DNA from: Streptomyces sp. SN-593
Lineage (GTDB): Bacteria; Actinomycetota; Actinomycetes; Streptomycetales; Streptomycetaceae
NCBI RefSeq assembly: GCF_016756395.1
Contig: NZ_AP018365.1
Span: forward strand, 124,001 to 188,000
Length of the DNA: 64,000 nt
Reading direction: 5' to 3'
Shown: positions 27,835-35,858 of the stretch, in pieces
Numbering within the stretch: the first letter of the stretch is position 1
How the letters are laid out: each line of letters opens with the position of its first letter
Program-made: the position numbers and the translations under genes
Notes under the pieces: model-generated
Told to the model about the DNA's origin: nothing
The model's input: only the letters and a program-made list of their open reading frames with translations
Databases searched by the model: none

Positions 27835-28722
27835 TCATATCGCCGTGGCCCTGCCCCAGCCGCGGGCGACCCGCCACGCGGCCACCGCGCCGCCGACCAG
27901 CGCCACGGCCAGCAGCACCGCGATGCCGGTCAGGGTGCGGCCGGTGTCGCCCGCGGCGGCGTGCCGCAGGCAGTCGGCGCCCCAGTACCCCGGCGAGGCG
28001 GGCGCGACCGCGCGGACCCAGCCGGGCAGCGTGGAGATCGGGACCAGCGCGCCACCGAGCGTGGTGAGCAGGAAGGCGCCGATGTCGAGCACCGCCGAGA
28101 GCTGGCCGTAGCTGCCGGCGAGCAGGCCGACGGCGCTGCCCATGCCGAGCAGGGCCAGACCCCACACCGCGCAGGCGACCACCAGCAGGCCGGGGTCGGC
28201 CACGGGCATGCCGAACACCACGACGCCGAAGCCGAGGACGACCACCTGCTGCGCGGCGAGCACGCCCAGTACCGGTACGGCCTTGCCGACCAGCAGCTCC
28301 ACCGGCCGCACCGGGGTCACCCGCAGCCGGTCCCAGGTCCGCCAGACCCGCTCGGAGAGGATCGAGCTGCCCACGATCGACAGCGCGAGCAGGGAGAACA
28401 TCACCAGCGAGCCGATCACCGCCTGCGTGGTACCGGCCGCTCCTCCCTGGGCGGCCTGGTAGAGCGGGCGCATGGCGAGCAGCATCATCAGCGGCATCAC
28501 CAACCGGCCGATCAGCGGGCCCGGTTCGTTGAGCAGCACCGCGGTGTTGTGCCGGATCAGCACCCCCGTGCGCAGCAGACCGGGGCGCGGCTCGGCGCGG
28601 GCCGAGCCGCGCGGCTCGGCGCCGGCAGCGGCGGGCGGCTGCGCGCGGGCCCCGGCGTACGGCTCCGGGTCGGTCCGCGCGTGCGGATCGGTGGGCGGGC
28701 GCGACCCCGGGTCATGCCGCAT
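27835..28722 (-). CDS. ABC-2 type transporter permease
   Basis: The 295-residue protein has a Pro/Ala/Arg-rich N-terminal region of ~50 residues and then six hydrophobic segments (LVMPLMMLLAMRPL; IGSLVMFSLLALSIVGSSIL; GVLAAQQVVVLGFGVVVF; AVWGLALLGMGSAVGLLAG), with the ABC-2 cytoplasmic motif SERVWRTWDRLRVTPVRPVE. Its start overlaps the upstream ATPase gene by 11 bp, so the two form one exporter operon. Drug or lipid export is typical for this pair type. Confidence 0.88.
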   Translation of the reverse strand: MRHDPGSRPPTDPHARTDPEPYAGARAQPPAAAGAEPRGSARAEPRPGLLRTGVLIRHNTAVLLNEPGPLIGRLVMPLMMLLAMRPLYQAAQGGAAGTTQAVIGSLVMFSLLALSIVGSSILSERVWRTWDRLRVTPVRPVELLVGKAVPVLGVLAAQQVVVLGFGVVVFGMPVADPGLLVVACAVWGLALLGMGSAVGLLAGSYGQLSAVLDIGAFLLTTLGGALVPISTLPGWVRAVAPASPGYWGADCLRHAAAGDTGRTLTGIAVLLAVALVGGAVAAWRVARGWGRATAI

Positions 28723-29662
28723 CGGACACCTCCTGGCGGCCCGGCGCGGCGGCGGCCAGCGCCGCGTACAGGTCGTCGAGATCGGGGCGGCGTACGTCCA
28801 CCGCGGTGGGCGCGCAGCCGGCGCCGAGGATCGCCGCGAGGTCGGCGGGCGGGTTGCGGGTGGCGACGCGCAGGCCGTCCGGGCCGAACGGGCGGGTGCG
28901 GGCGCGCAGTTCCTCGGGCAGGTCCGGGCGCGGGGCGGACGGGTCGAGGGTCACCCGGATCTCGCCGGGCAGGTCCCGGGTGAGCGCGGCACGCTCCCCC
29001 CGGGCGACCACGCGGCCGTCCCGCGCCACCGCCAACGTGGCGTCCAGGTCGACCAGTTCGGGCAGGTAGTGGGTGGTGTAGACGACGGCGGCGCCCGCTG
29101 CCGCGCGGGCCCGGACCGCGGCGAGCAGGGCGGCGCGGGTCTCCGGGTCGGCCCCGGCGGTCGGTTCGTCCAGCAGCAGCACCTGCGGGGCGCCGACCAA
29201 CGCGGCGGCGGCCTGGGTGCGGCGGCGCTGGCCGCCGGAGAGCACCGCGCAGCGGCGGTCCAGCACGTCGCCGAGCATCAGCTCCTCCGCGACGGACTCC
29301 ACGCAGCGGCGGACGGCGGCGCGGCGCAGTCCGACCAGGCCGGCGAAGAGCCGCAGGTGCTCGCGGACCGTCACCGTCGGGTACAGCGCGAGCTCCTGCG
29401 GGGCCACCCCGAGCAGGGCCCGGGCGGCGCGCGGGCGGTCGTGCACGCTGATCCCGCAGACCTCGACCCGGCCGGAGTCCGGGCGGACCAGCCCGGTGAC
29501 GACCTCGACGAACGTGGTCTTCCCCGCTCCGTTGTGCCCGATGAGGCCGGTGATCTCGCCCGGGCGCACCCGCAGGTCGAAGCCGTCGAGCGCCGCACGC
29601 CCGCCGTACCGCTTGCGCAGGCCCTCGGCTGCGAGCACGCCGCCCCTCCCCTCGGTCTCCAT
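28712..29662 (-). CDS. ABC transporter ATP-binding protein (DrrA-like)
   Basis: The 316-residue ATPase has Walker A GHNGAGKTTF, signature LSGGQRRRTQAAAALVG, Walker B VLLLDEPTAGADPETR and the H-loop in VYTTHYLPEL, plus a C-terminal DrrA-type extension. ATG 29662 gives METEGRGGVLAAEGLRKRYG, the normal N-terminus; longer upstream frames run into the operator and the divergent gene. It energises the permease encoded next. A TetR operator is located 26 bp upstream of its start. Confidence 0.93.
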   Translation of the reverse strand: METEGRGGVLAAEGLRKRYGGRAALDGFDLRVRPGEITGLIGHNGAGKTTFVEVVTGLVRPDSGRVEVCGISVHDRPRAARALLGVAPQELALYPTVTVREHLRLFAGLVGLRRAAVRRCVESVAEELMLGDVLDRRCAVLSGGQRRRTQAAAALVGAPQVLLLDEPTAGADPETRAALLAAVRARAAAGAAVVYTTHYLPELVDLDATLAVARDGRVVARGERAALTRDLPGEIRVTLDPSAPRPDLPEELRARTRPFGPDGLRVATRNPPADLAAILGAGCAPTAVDVRRPDLDDLYAALAAAAPGRQEVSDAA

Positions 29663-29689
29663 CGCGGACCACCACCCCGTTCCAGTTGA

Positions 29690-29717
29690 TCTACACCGTA
29701 TAGATCTACAGTGTAGA
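29690..29717. promoter_or_regulatory. 28-bp TetR operator between ABC exporter and TetR genes
   Basis: Arms TCTACACCGTA (29690-29700) and TACAGTGTAGA (29707-29717) are inverted with one mismatch around TAGATC. It overlaps the region just upstream of the TetR ATG (29721), implying autoregulation together with control of the exporter. Confidence 0.75.
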
Positions 29718-29720
29718 GGC

Positions 29721-30440
29721 ATGAGCGGGAAACGGGAAGAGATTCTGGACGCGGCCCTGGCGATCGCCGACGCGCGCGGGTTGGCCGGGGTGTCCATGCG
29801 GGCGGTCGCGCAGGCGGTCGGCGTCACTCCCATGGCCCTGTACCCGCACGTCAAGGACAAGGCGGGCCTGCTCGACGCGATGCTCGGGCGGCTGCTGGCC
29901 GGGGTGAGCGAGGCCGCTCCGGAGCTGGCGGGCGCCCAGGACTGGCGGGTCAGGCTCCGCGCGTTCGCCGACACCGCCCGGGGTCTGTCGATCGGCCATC
30001 CCTGGGCGGTCACCCTGCTCTTCTCCCGGCCCGCCGTGACGCCCGACGCCGTCTTCACCGTCGACCAGCTCTACGGCGCCCTGCTGGACGCCGGGGTGCC
30101 GCCCTCCCAGGTCCCGCGGCTGGAGCGGCTGGTGAGCACGTACGTCCTCGGCTGGATCGCGTCCGAGTCGGGCGGCCGGTTCGGTCCGGGCACGCCCGAT
30201 CCGCGCGGCGAGCGGGGGAAGCTGCCGGAGGGCGGCCTGCCCGCGCACCTCGCCCTCGCGGACTGGCTCGACCCGCCGGTGGACTGGGACGCGGAGTACG
30301 CCGCGGACCTCGATGACCTGGAGCGGCTGGTGGAGTCGGTGGCCCGGCGCGGGGCGTCCACCGCGCAGCGGGCGCCCGGCACGGGGGAGGACGGTGGCGG
30401 GGACGAGGACGGCGGGGGCCGTACGGCGGCGGGCGGCTGA
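29721..30440 (+). CDS. TetR family regulator of ABC exporter
   Basis: The 239-residue protein has the TetR HTH (LAGVSMRAVAQAVGVTPMAL, residues ~21-40, then YPHVKDKAGLLDAMLGR) and a TetR_C_1-like C-terminal domain with GHPWAVTLLFSRPAV, LERLVSTYVLGWIASESGGR and WDAEYAADLDDLERLV. GTAGAGG lies directly upstream of ATG 29721. It ends in a Gly/Asp-rich tail. It is divergent from the ABC exporter and probably responds to the exported compound. Confidence 0.9.
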   Translation: MSGKREEILDAALAIADARGLAGVSMRAVAQAVGVTPMALYPHVKDKAGLLDAMLGRLLAGVSEAAPELAGAQDWRVRLRAFADTARGLSIGHPWAVTLLFSRPAVTPDAVFTVDQLYGALLDAGVPPSQVPRLERLVSTYVLGWIASESGGRFGPGTPDPRGERGKLPEGGLPAHLALADWLDPPVDWDAEYAADLDDLERLVESVARRGASTAQRAPGTGEDGGGDEDGGGRTAAGG

Positions 30441-30557
30441 ACCGGCGCCGCCAGATCGGCTGTCAGGGGCGCCCCCGCCCGGCGGGCGCGGGCGCTCGGC
30501 GTGGGTGCCGCCCCGCCCGGCGGACCCGAGCGTCCAACGGCACGGGGCTCCGGCTCC

Positions 30558-31751
30558 TCAGTGCCCCGGCCCGGAACGGCCGGAGCGGCCGGAGGGCTCG
30601 CCCGCCCCGCCCGCGCCGCTCTCCGGCGCCCCACCCATCATCCGGAGCATCTCCCCGCCGCCGGTGCGCAGGAAGCGCACCAGGAGCACGGCGGCCAGCA
30701 GGAGGAACGCGATGTTGAGGTAGGTCGTGTAGTTCCACCGGACGCCCTCGGTGGGGACCTTCGCGTCGGCCTGGTCGGGGACCAGGCCCAACCCGCCGAA
30801 GAGGAGTTCCACGACGTAGCCGGCGACCACCATGGACCCGTAGAAGGTCCACAGGACGAACAGCGTCATGCGCGCGCCGTAGTACTTCCGGTAGATGTTC
30901 AGGATCGGCAGGATCAGCAGGTCGGCGAAGATGAACGCGACGACGCCGCCGAAGCTGATGCCGCCCTTCCACAGCACCACCGCCAGCGGCACGTTGCCGA
31001 TCGAGCAGACGAACGAGGCGATCGCGACGGCCGGGCCGACCAGCGGGCCCCACAGCTTGGACGCCAGCGGATGGCCGGAGAAGAAGAACTCCCGCCAGAA
31101 CGTGTCCGGTACCCATGCCGCGATCGCGCCCGCGACCAGCAGGCCCACGACCAGGTCGCGCAGGATCGCGGCCCACTCCATGACGAAGACGTGCGCCGTG
31201 GCGGTGAACCCCTCGCCGGACAGCAGCCGGCTGCCGAAGGAGCCGTCCGCCCGCACGGACATGTCCATCGCGGCATGGCCCTCCATCGACCCGGCGACCC
31301 CGCGCTCGGCCTGCTCGCGGGCCGCCCGCAGCAGCGCGTCGCGCAGGAAGAGCCGGAACAGCACGGCGAGCAGCACGATCATCACCGGTCCGCCCACGAA
31401 CTCCGCCACCGTGAACTGCCAGCCCATCAGCAGCGCGAGGATCACGCCGAGTTCCACGACGAGGTTCGTGGAGGCGATCTCGAAGGCCATCGCGGCGGTG
31501 AAGTCGGCGCCCTTGCGGAACAGCGAGCGCGCCAGTGCCACCGCCGCGTAGGAGCACGACGACGACGCGATGCCGAGGCCGGCCGCGACGGCGAGGGTGG
31601 CCGGGCGGTCGTCGCCCAGCAGCGAGACCACCGTGGACTTGCGGACGACCGCCTGGACCACGGCGGACAGGGCGAAGCCGAGGATCAGCGCCCAGGTGAT
31701 CTCCCAGGTCATCGAACCGGTGATGGACAGTGCGTGCAGTACGGCGTGCAT
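30558..31751 (-). CDS. permease of the ArsP/DUF318 family
   Basis: The 397-residue membrane protein has about 9-10 helices and the family hallmarks GLGIASSSCSYAAVALARSL (Ser/Cys motif), FEIASTNLVVELGVILAL and FVCSIGNVPLAVVLWKGGIS with AFIFADLLILPILNIYRKYY. Members export organoarsenicals or metals (ArsP, SO_0444-type). Cysteines in SSCSYA and FVCSIGN are well placed for thiophilic ligands. Its substrate here is unknown, and no metal regulator is next to it. The C-terminal ~25 residues are Gly/Ser-rich. Confidence 0.82.
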   Translation of the reverse strand: MHAVLHALSITGSMTWEITWALILGFALSAVVQAVVRKSTVVSLLGDDRPATLAVAAGLGIASSSCSYAAVALARSLFRKGADFTAAMAFEIASTNLVVELGVILALLMGWQFTVAEFVGGPVMIVLLAVLFRLFLRDALLRAAREQAERGVAGSMEGHAAMDMSVRADGSFGSRLLSGEGFTATAHVFVMEWAAILRDLVVGLLVAGAIAAWVPDTFWREFFFSGHPLASKLWGPLVGPAVAIASFVCSIGNVPLAVVLWKGGISFGGVVAFIFADLLILPILNIYRKYYGARMTLFVLWTFYGSMVVAGYVVELLFGGLGLVPDQADAKVPTEGVRWNYTTYLNIAFLLLAAVLLVRFLRTGGGEMLRMMGGAPESGAGGAGEPSGRSGRSGPGH

Positions 31752-31827
31752 GGGGCGAAGCCTTCCCCGCCGGGCCCTCGCGAAGGCCGGGCCCGGCGGG
31801 ACCGTCCGGACGGCCCTGCGGAACGGC

Positions 31828-31911
31828 GGGCGTCAACCTGCCGGCGCCAATCCGTCGGCGTCAGACCGTCGGTGTCGATCTGTCGACGTCAGACCGTCCG
31901 CCTCAGCTCGC
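31828..31911. repeat. degenerate 14-bp tandem repeat
   Basis: Six consecutive 14-bp units of the form CGGCGTCAGACCGT (31856-31869 and 31884-31897 differ by one base) fill the gap upstream of the permease gene and run into the last codons of the convergent-side ADP-ribosyltransferase gene. The two best units are separated by a weaker copy, giving a 28-bp higher period. Confidence 0.7.
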
Positions 31912-32583
31912 CGGGGCGAGTGCGGGGCCGACCGGCTCGGGCGCGGGCACGAGGCGCCAGGGCACGTAGAAGGGGTTGCGGACGCAGTCGGCGAGCACCT
32001 CGCTCTTCGTCGCCTTGTCCACCGGGCAGGCGCCCACGACGAAGCGGCGGTCGATGCCGCCGGCGAAGGCCACTTCGTGCTGGCCGGCCCACTTGTGGGT
32101 GTCGCCGATCGTGGCGTTGACGTCGATGCCGCCGGGCGCGTCGACGTAGTAGTTGTAGGCGGACTTCCACTGCTTGTAGAGGTCGTGGTCGTAGCTGGTG
32201 CTGACGAAGGGCGAGGGCTGGTTCACCTCGACGTAGGCGGCCAGGTCGTACTGCCCGTCCTGCGGGGCCTTCGGCTGGAAGCCGTCGTGGAAGACGACGG
32301 CCGGCGCGCGTCCGTCCGCGCGGTACAGCTCGCCGCAGGTGGTGCGGTAGGTCGGCGGGTCGGGCACGATGCGCTCCACGTCCACGCTGCGGTCGGCGGC
32401 GGCGTAGAGCGGGTCGTGGACGGCGGGACACATCGCGGCGGCGGGCGCTTCGGGCGCCGCGCTCGGAGCCGCTGCGGCGGCTGTGGCCGCCGTTGCCGCC
32501 CCGGAGGGCGTCTGGGTGGCGAGCACCGCGGTGAGGGTCAGCACGCCGGCGGCCGCGAGCGACCGGACTCGGTTCATGATCAT
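31903..32583 (-). CDS. secreted DNA-targeting mono-ADP-ribosyltransferase, scabin/pierisin-like
   Basis: The 226-residue protein has a signal peptide (MIMNRVRSLAAAGVLTLTAV, cleavage near ~32) and an Ala/Pro linker. The enzyme domain carries the ART triad arrangement: PPTYRTTCGELYRAD (R80), FVSTSYDHD (STS, 128-130) and KWAGQHEVAFAGGI (Q168-x-E170). The QxE pair and sequence context match scabin of S. scabies and ScARP of S. coelicolor, which ADP-ribosylate guanine in DNA or nucleosides using NAD. Four cysteines (52, 83, 186, 200) may form disulfides. The start may be ATG 32577. No immunity gene is adjacent. Confidence 0.85.
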   Translation of the reverse strand: MIMNRVRSLAAAGVLTLTAVLATQTPSGAATAATAAAAAPSAAPEAPAAAMCPAVHDPLYAAADRSVDVERIVPDPPTYRTTCGELYRADGRAPAVVFHDGFQPKAPQDGQYDLAAYVEVNQPSPFVSTSYDHDLYKQWKSAYNYYVDAPGGIDVNATIGDTHKWAGQHEVAFAGGIDRRFVVGACPVDKATKSEVLADCVRNPFYVPWRLVPAPEPVGPALAPAS

Positions 32584-32729
32584 GCCCGTAGCGTGCCGGT
32601 CGCCCTCCCCCACTCCGTCGAACGTCACCCGATCGTAGGCGCGTCCCGCGTCCCGCGTCGCCGACCGGCCGTCGGCGACCAGGCGTTGACGAGCGGGGCG
32701 GACGTTGGGACGGCCGCCGGGACGGATGA

Positions 32730-33158
32730 TCAGAGGACGCGGACGGGCCAGGGGACCATGGTCCACACGGTCTTACCGCCCTCGCAGGTGGGCACGATGC
32801 GCAGCGTGCCGCCGGACTCGGCGACGAGGTGGCGGACGATGGCCATGCCGCGGCCGTTGTCCTGCTGGACGGCGCCGGGCAGCCGTTGCGGCCAGCGCGG
32901 GTGGGAGTCGGTGACACCGATGTGCAAGTGCTCGCCGTGCTCCAGGCGGATCTCCACGGTGAAGTTGGGCGAAAGGCCCGACGTGTGCAGTACGGCGTTG
33001 GTGGCGAGTTCGGAGACGACCAGCCGTACGGCGTCCAGGGTCGGCGCCTCGGGCGGCAGGCCCCACTCGGCGAGCCGTGCGCACACGTAGGCCCGGGCCG
33101 CGGAGACCGACGCGGGGTCACTCGGCAGGGTGACGGATGCTTCCTGAAGGTCAGCCAT
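32730..33158 (-). CDS. RsbW-like ATP-binding protein (HATPase_c)
   Basis: The 142-residue protein is a GHKL kinase domain of the anti-sigma factor type: VRLVVSELATNAVLHTSGLS supplies the N-box and HIGVTDSHPRWPQRL with DNGRGMAIVRHLVAESGG the G-boxes. Such proteins are frequent partners of WhiJ-like regulators in Streptomyces. ATG 33158 is selected as the domain start. It is divergent from the XRE-DUF5753 gene at 33444 with a comparatively AT-rich 285-bp region between them. Confidence 0.88.
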   Translation of the reverse strand: MADLQEASVTLPSDPASVSAARAYVCARLAEWGLPPEAPTLDAVRLVVSELATNAVLHTSGLSPNFTVEIRLEHGEHLHIGVTDSHPRWPQRLPGAVQQDNGRGMAIVRHLVAESGGTLRIVPTCEGGKTVWTMVPWPVRVL

Positions 33159-33443
33159 GGTGACGCTGTTCCCTTTCCCGCCGGCCCCGGGCGCCGGTCC
33201 GCACGGGGTTCCGTACGGCCGGGTCCGGATGCGGCTGATTCGCGCCAGAGTGTCATCCATCGTGCAGCCAATACGAGGCCGCGGGCACCCAATGCATATA
33301 TCTGTCGCTCAAAACGGTGAACTCTGCTACGTGAGAACGCATTTGGTCGGCACACTGTCGTATCGCGGAGTTCGCGACGGACGACGCGTGCACGATGGCC
33401 CCATGGCCACGGCACCACTTCAGCCCAGGAGGCGCGAGAGACC

Positions 33444-34298
33444 ATGGAACGAGTTCCCGCCGTACGCCGGCGCCGGCTCGGCGAGGAGCTGCGCCGGCTG
33501 CGCGACCTGACCGGACTGACCAGCGAGGAGGCCGCCCGGCTCGCCGGCTGGCACCAGTCGAAGGTCAGCCGGATCGAGACCGGCCGCAGCAGTGTCAGAC
33601 CCGAGGACGTCCAGGTGCTGCTGGACGTGTACGCGGTGCACGACCGCGACCTGCGCGACCTGCTCGCCACCCTCGCCGGGCGCGGCTACCAACGCGGCTG
33701 GTGGCACGACTTCCGCGACGTGCTGCCCACGGAGTACCGCGACTTCATCACCCTGGAGACGGGCGCGTGCCGGGCCCGCTCGATGGAGAACAGCGTGGTG
33801 CCGGGCCTGCTCCAGACCCCGGCCTACGCCCGCGCGCTGACCCGCGACGTGATGCCCCACCTGAGCGCGCGCGAGGTGGACGCGCTCGTTGACGTGCGGA
33901 TAGCCAGGCAGGCCGTCCTGCGCCAGGACCGCCCGCTGGAACTGTGGGCGGTCCTCGACGAGTCGGTGCTGCGGCGCTGGGTGGGCGGTCCCGAGGTGAT
34001 GGCGGAGCAACTGCTGCGGCTGCGCGAGGCGATGGAACTGCCGCAGGTCCGGTTGCAGGTCCTCCCCTTCACCGCCGGCGGACACCAGGGGGTGACGAAT
34101 TCTTTCGTCATCTTCTCATTTCCGCGCATTGCCGATCTCGACGTGGTGGTTGTCGACCATTTGACGAGTAGTCTCTACGTCGATCGGAAAGAGGACATCG
34201 CGGCGTACGGAGCAGCGTTCGCCCGATTGAGTGGTCGTGCTCTTCACAGGGAGGATTCGGCTGAGATGATCAACCGCATCCATAAGGAGCTTTCATGA
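33444..34298 (+). CDS. XRE-DUF5753 regulator (WhiJ-like)
   Basis: The 284-residue protein has an XRE HTH (LGEELRRLRDLTGLTSEEAA, residues ~12-31, then GWHQSKVSRIETGRSS) and a C-terminal DUF5753 domain (ARSMENSVVPGLLQTPAYAR, EVDALVDVRIARQAVL, ADLDVVVVDHLTSSLYVD). AGGAGG at 33427-33432 precedes the ATG. Its stop overlaps the DUF397 gene (ATGA). This pair is the hallmark of WhiJ/BldB-associated developmental regulators, which typically act together with an HATPase like the one encoded divergently. Confidence 0.92.
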   Translation: MERVPAVRRRRLGEELRRLRDLTGLTSEEAARLAGWHQSKVSRIETGRSSVRPEDVQVLLDVYAVHDRDLRDLLATLAGRGYQRGWWHDFRDVLPTEYRDFITLETGACRARSMENSVVPGLLQTPAYARALTRDVMPHLSAREVDALVDVRIARQAVLRQDRPLELWAVLDESVLRRWVGGPEVMAEQLLRLREAMELPQVRLQVLPFTAGGHQGVTNSFVIFSFPRIADLDVVVVDHLTSSLYVDRKEDIAAYGAAFARLSGRALHREDSAEMINRIHKELS

Positions 34299-34546
34299 CG
34301 ACGCTGCCCCGTTTCATTTCCTCCAGCGAGTCGCTCGGCGACGTGAGTTGGCGACGCAGCAGCCACAGCACCGCGGCGAACAACTGCGTCGAGGCCGCCA
34401 GACTCCCGTCGGGAATGACGGCGGTCCGCGACTCCAAGGACGTGCGCGGACCGGCGCTGTTGTTCGCGGCGCCGGCCTGGAGCGACTTCGTGCGGGACCT
34501 GGCCGCCGGCGGCCCGCTCAGTGCGGTGGAGCCGTCCGCGCGATGA
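34295..34546 (+). CDS. DUF397 domain protein
   Basis: The 83-residue protein shows the DUF397 pattern: [40 protein letters not shown] and FVRDLAAG. It is translated from an ATG overlapping the DUF5753 stop codon. DUF397 proteins are small partners or antagonists of the neighbouring XRE regulator in developmental control. The 3' end overlaps the convergent bioF gene by 29 bp. Confidence 0.9.
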   Translation: MTTLPRFISSSESLGDVSWRRSSHSTAANNCVEAARLPSGMTAVRDSKDVRGPALLFAAPAWSDFVRDLAAGGPLSAVEPSAR

Positions 34547-35738
34547 CGTCGACCGCGCGGTGCACCTGGGAGCCCGACAGGTCGCAGCGCGCGGTCAGCC
34601 GCAGCCGGGAGACGCCGTCCGGCACGGACGGCGGGCGGAAGCAGCCCACCGCCAGGCCCTCCTCCCGGCAGCGCGCCGCCCACGCGAGGGCGCTGTCGGG
34701 CGAGGGCGCGCGCACCGACACCACGCAGGCGTCCGGTGCCGTGGCGTCCAGCCCGCGCTCGGTGAGCAGCCGGTGGAATTCCCGGGCCACCTGCCGGGCG
34801 CGCGTAGCCCGTTCGGGTTCGCGCTCCAGCAGGCGCAGCGCCGCCAGCGCCGCGCCCGCGGCCGCCGGGGCGAGGCCGGTGTCGAAGATGAAGGTGCGGG
34901 CCGCGTTGACGAGGTGCTCGATCACGACGGCCGGGCCGAGCACCACCCCGCCCTGGGCGCCGAAGGACTTCGACAAGGTCGCGGTGCACACCACGTCCGG
35001 CGCGCCGGCCAGGCCGGCGCCGTGGGCGCTGCCGCGGCCGCCGTCGCCCATGGCACCCAGCCCGTGGGCGTCGTCGAGCAGCAGCGCCGCGCCGTACGCG
35101 CGGCAGGCCGCGGCCAGTTCGCGCAGCGGCGCGGCGTCCCCGTCGACGGAGAAGACCGCGTCGCTGACCACGAGCGCCGGACCGCCGGAACCGGAACCGG
35201 GGCCGGCCGGGGACGCCGGGGTCGCGCGGGCCCCGAGCGCCTTGCGGACCGCCTCGGGGTCGGCGTGCCGCACGACCTCGGTGGTGGCCCTGGACAGCCG
35301 GCACCCGTCGATCAACGAGGCGTGGTTCGCGGCGTCGGACACCAGCAGCGTGCCGGGACCGGTGAGCGCGGTGACCGCGGCGAGGTTGGCGGCGTACCCG
35401 GAGGCGAAGACGAGGGCCGCCTCGAAGCCGGTGAACGCGGCGAGTTCCGCCTCCAGTTCGGCGTGCAGCGCCGTGCTGCCGGTGACCAGGCGGGAGCCGG
35501 TGGAGCCGGCGCCCCACCGCAGGCAGGCGTCGGCGCCCGCCCGGACCACCTCCGGATGGCGGGTCAGGCCCAGGTAGTCGTTTCCGGCCAGGTCCAGCAG
35601 CGCCGACTCCGCCGCGCGGGGCCGCAGTTCGCGGCGCAGGCCGGCGGCCCGCCGCGCCCGGTCCTGGGCGGCGATCCATCCGAACGGGCCGTCGGGGCGT
35701 TCGTCGGGGGGCCGGTGCTGCTGAGATCCGCTGTCCAC
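34518..35738 (-). CDS. bioF: 8-amino-7-oxononanoate synthase (or closely related alpha-oxoamine synthase)
   Basis: The 406-residue PLP enzyme condenses pimeloyl-ACP/CoA with alanine in biotin synthesis. It shows [76 protein letters not shown] and the PLP lysine in [16 protein letters not shown] 35738 gives the expected N-terminus; the frame is open far upstream but overlaps bioB. It is divergent from bioB, and the intergenic region holds a palindrome. Confidence 0.92.
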   Translation of the reverse strand: MDSGSQQHRPPDERPDGPFGWIAAQDRARRAAGLRRELRPRAAESALLDLAGNDYLGLTRHPEVVRAGADACLRWGAGSTGSRLVTGSTALHAELEAELAAFTGFEAALVFASGYAANLAAVTALTGPGTLLVSDAANHASLIDGCRLSRATTEVVRHADPEAVRKALGARATPASPAGPGSGSGGPALVVSDAVFSVDGDAAPLRELAAACRAYGAALLLDDAHGLGAMGDGGRGSAHGAGLAGAPDVVCTATLSKSFGAQGGVVLGPAVVIEHLVNAARTFIFDTGLAPAAAGAALAALRLLEREPERATRARQVAREFHRLLTERGLDATAPDACVVSVRAPSPDSALAWAARCREEGLAVGCFRPPSVPDGVSRLRLTARCDLSGSQVHRAVDVIARTAPPH

Positions 35739-35773
35739 GCCAGCAACGTACTCGGTGGCGGGCCCCGGACCGG

Positions 35774-35789
35774 GTGTGGTGATGCACAC
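35774..35789. promoter_or_regulatory. GTGTG-N6-CACAC palindrome between bioF and bioB
   Basis: A perfect 5-bp inverted repeat with 6-nt spacing lies between the divergent biotin genes, 36 bp upstream of bioF and 70 bp upstream of bioB. It is a candidate operator for a biotin regulator. It does not match the BirA or BioQ sites I know. Confidence 0.4.
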
Positions 35790-35858
35790 ATACCAGGCCG
35801 CCGATGTTGTGCGGCGCGCCATTGGCCGGGCCCGCCGCCGTACGCGAGGATTGCGGGC

